In this document: positions 5,684 through 7,662 of the stretch, one piece after another
Layout: every line of letters starts with the position of its first letter
How positions within the stretch are numbered: position 1 is the stretch's first letter
Source: Planctomycetota bacterium
Lineage (GTDB): Bacteria > Planctomycetota > Phycisphaerae > UBA1845 > PWPN01
DNA: 7,662 nt
Assembly: GCA_020346805.1 (NCBI GenBank)
Contig: CP070790.1
Location: 3,607,073-3,614,734 of the forward strand
Direction of reading: 5' to 3'
Translations under genes and position numbers: made by a program
Notes under the pieces: model-generated
The model's input: the letters and a program-made list of their open reading frames with translations, nothing else
Databases searched by the model: none
Told to the model about the DNA's origin: nothing

Positions 5684-7662
5684 ATGTTCTACCCCTCGAT
5701 AGATAGGGCGGCTCATAAGCAGACAGGTTACATTGCCGTCTGTCTGAGTGCGCTACTGCTATCGGCGACCTTGCCAACGGGAGCGGATCAGCAGTCGGAT
5801 ATGACCTTGATCAAGAGCCGACTCTATGATCGGTTCTTGGAAGAAGGTGCCAAGTCGCAGGCAACCATTCAGGGTTATCTGGATAGCATTCAACCGAACG
5901 GTTCCTGGCCGGATATCAATTATAACGATCACAGCAGAACTGTATGGGATCCGGTAAATCATCTTTATCGGGTCGAGGATATGGCCAAAGCCTACCGGAC
6001 GGTGGGACATTACTTCTATAACAGTGCGACGGTGTTGGGAGTCTGCAGCGACGCCCTGGACTATTATTATGGAGCGAATCCCTGGAGTGACAACTGGTGG
6101 TGGAATGAGATCGGTCAGCAGCTCACCCTCAAAAAACCTTTAATTCTGCTGGAATCACAGCTTACTACCCAGCAAATCAACGACGGATGTGCCATTTTAG
6201 ACGACGGCAACTTAAGCAAGACCGGCCAGAACCGGGTATGGGCTGCTGAAGGTTATACCGTCAAGGGCCTGCTTCAGATGGATGCATCCTACGTTACCTG
6301 GGCTCTTGGCTACATCACTGATACCATTGTGCTTACCACTTCGGAAGGAATACAACCCGATTACACCTACCAGTTGCATGACGAGACACTTTATTCAGGG
6401 GGATACGGAGCCGGCTTTACGTATAATTGCAGTTTCTGGGCCAATGTATGCCGAGATACGTTTGTTGCCTTTACAGCTCAACAGATTGATATCCTCAGCA
6501 GCCACCTGCTTGACGGCCAGCGGTGGATGACCCGAGGCCGAATGTGGGATCCCGGAGTATGCGGACGGGGTATTTCCCGAAAAGACAATAATACCACCTG
6601 GGAAATAGTTAAACCTTGCCTGTGGTTTGCGGAACTGGGAACCGCACGCCAGCAGGAATTCCTGGTCCTCTACGATCAGTTGTCTCAGGTCACACCGGCC
6701 AATCAGCCGGCGGTAACAGGTAACAAGCACTTCTGGCACTCCGATTACATGACCCACTCGCGGAATGGTTATTTCATGTCCACCCGTATGTATTCCACGC
6801 GAAATTACAACACCGACGGCAACAGTGATGGTTCACCGGTCAATGGTGAGGGTAAACGTTCACATCATATTGCCGATGGATGTACATATATTCATCTCAG
6901 CGGTGAGGAATACTTTAACATCTTCGGCGTATGGGACTGGTATCGAATTCCTGGCACTACGGTTGAGTACGGCACTTCCCTTAATCCCGACAACGTGCAT
7001 TTCAAAGGGTTAAGATCCTTTATCGGCGGCGTATCCGACGGCACGTACGGTATGGCGGCTATGGATTTTGAGGCCCGATATGAAACGGTTGAGGCCAACA
7101 AAGCCTGGTTTTACTTCGATAATGAAGTAGTTTGTCTGGGGGCGGATATAGACAGCACCAGCTCATATGATGTGTTGAGCTCCATGGAGCAGTGTCTGTT
7201 AAACGGCACGGTTACGGTCGAGGATAATCAGGGCTTGCGCACTTTGGCCCAGGGTGACTGGAATCTCAATGGTTTGCAGTGGGCCCATCACAATAACGTC
7301 GGTTATGTATTTCCCGCCGCACCCACGGTACGCCTGAAGAACCAACAGCAGAGTAATACGTGGGGATACATAAATGATCTGTATACCGGTGAACCGAATG
7401 ACACAAAAGATGTTTTCAGTTTGTGGATCAATCACGGTAATTATGTCAGTAATGCAACATATCAATACCTTATTGTACCCGGCATGACCTCAAGCCAGGT
7501 TAATACTTATGCCGCCAGTCTTCCGATTTCCGTAAGGAGCAATACCGCTTCGATTCAGGCGGTGGAACACACGGGCCTCGGCATCATTCAAACCGCTTTC
7601 TACGCTGCCGGTACGGTTAGCGGCTACGATGGTACCACGGTAGCCGTTGACCAGCCCTGTTT
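5684..7662 (+). CDS. Secreted polysaccharide lyase family 8 (hyaluronate/chondroitin/xanthan lyase type), 3'-truncated by window edge
   Basis: At least 659 codons are open to the window end with no stop. PL8 enzymes cut uronic-acid-containing polysaccharides by beta-elimination outside the cytoplasm. Residues about 14-34 are a signal peptide (hydrophobic core GYIAVCLSALLLSATL, possible cleavage after TGA). The alpha/alpha toroid domain follows, with NWWWNEIG (137-144) giving the aromatic patch Trp. TGQNR carries Asn183, and LHDETLYSGGYG carries His232 and Tyr241, nine residues apart as in characterised PL8 enzymes. GRGISR carries Arg295 and Arg299. The beta-sandwich part shows HSRNGYF (358-364), NGEG (387-390, probably matching the NGEN region), WDWYRIPGTT (417-426), FIGGVSDGTYGMAAMDFE (446-463), WFYFDNEVVCLGADI (475-489) and HHNNVGYVFP (535-544). 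The C-terminal domain continues beyond the window. Substrate (hyaluronan, chondroitin, xanthan or another uronate polymer) cannot be decided. Several motifs deviate from the common PL8 forms, for example DYTYQLHD where DGSFxQH is usual, so the enzyme may be a divergent subfamily. Confidence 0.93.
   Translation, partial: MFYPSIDRAAHKQTGYIAVCLSALLLSATLPTGADQQSDMTLIKSRLYDRFLEEGAKSQATIQGYLDSIQPNGSWPDINYNDHSRTVWDPVNHLYRVEDMAKAYRTVGHYFYNSATVLGVCSDALDYYYGANPWSDNWWWNEIGQQLTLKKPLILLESQLTTQQINDGCAILDDGNLSKTGQNRVWAAEGYTVKGLLQMDASYVTWALGYITDTIVLTTSEGIQPDYTYQLHDETLYSGGYGAGFTYNCSFWANVCRDTFVAFTAQQIDILSSHLLDGQRWMTRGRMWDPGVCGRGISRKDNNTTWEIVKPCLWFAELGTARQQEFLVLYDQLSQVTPANQPAVTGNKHFWHSDYMTHSRNGYFMSTRMYSTRNYNTDGNSDGSPVNGEGKRSHHIADGCTYIHLSGEEYFNIFGVWDWYRIPGTTVEYGTSLNPDNVHFKGLRSFIGGVSDGTYGMAAMDFEARYETVEANKAWFYFDNEVVCLGADIDSTSSYDVLSSMEQCLLNGTVTVEDNQGLRTLAQGDWNLNGLQWAHHNNVGYVFPAAPTVRLKNQQQSNTWGYINDLYTGEPNDTKDVFSLWINHGNYVSNATYQYLIVPGMTSSQVNTYAASLPISVRSNTASIQAVEHTGLGIIQTAFYAAGTVSGYDGTTVAVDQPC

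Noticed and set aside
5759..7465. Several 60-120 codon ORFs on both strands
   Set aside because: All are shadows of the long PL8 reading frame, which stays open to the window end and carries the family motifs in order.

Overview
The window carries five complete or nearly complete genes and one gene cut by each edge, all on the plus strand. It reads as a piece of a carbohydrate-degrading bacterial chromosome, with two cofactor-biosynthesis genes set between polysaccharide and sugar genes. The mix of a Gfo/Idh/MocA oxidoreductase, a lipoprotein sugar isomerase-like TIM barrel, a secreted glycosidase-like protein and a secreted PL8 lyase, at moderate GC, suggests Planctomycetota (perhaps Phycisphaerae) or a related marine or sediment polysaccharide degrader. 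That taxonomic guess is inference from gene style only.

Region 1 (1-3394) is a run of three co-directional genes with short gaps and no visible terminator between them. They are the 3' part of a Gfo/Idh/MocA dehydrogenase, a lipoprotein of the xylose isomerase-like TIM-barrel superfamily, and a signal-peptide protein resembling a clan GH-A glycosidase. Together they look like a sugar-processing operon. One possible scheme is oxidation of a glycoside, lyase or isomerase action on the keto-sugar, and hydrolysis of the glycan outside the cytoplasm.

Region 2 (3395-5336) begins with a plausible sigma70-type promoter. It is followed by riboflavin synthase alpha chain (ribE) and, 4 nt later, 4-hydroxythreonine-4-phosphate dehydrogenase (pdxA). 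This is a two-gene cofactor unit for vitamins B2 and B6. No FMN riboswitch was recognised.

Region 3 (5337-5683) is a 347-nt AT-rich non-coding stretch with two adjacent perfect inverted repeats and an unused Shine-Dalgarno-like sequence that can fold into a small hairpin. It probably holds the control region of the next gene.

Region 4 (5684-7662) is a secreted polysaccharide lyase of family PL8 (the hyaluronate/chondroitin/xanthan lyase family). It is open to the window edge, with the Asn, His, Tyr and Arg active-site positions in place. No RNA genes, CRISPR arrays, insertion sequences or clear mobile elements were seen.
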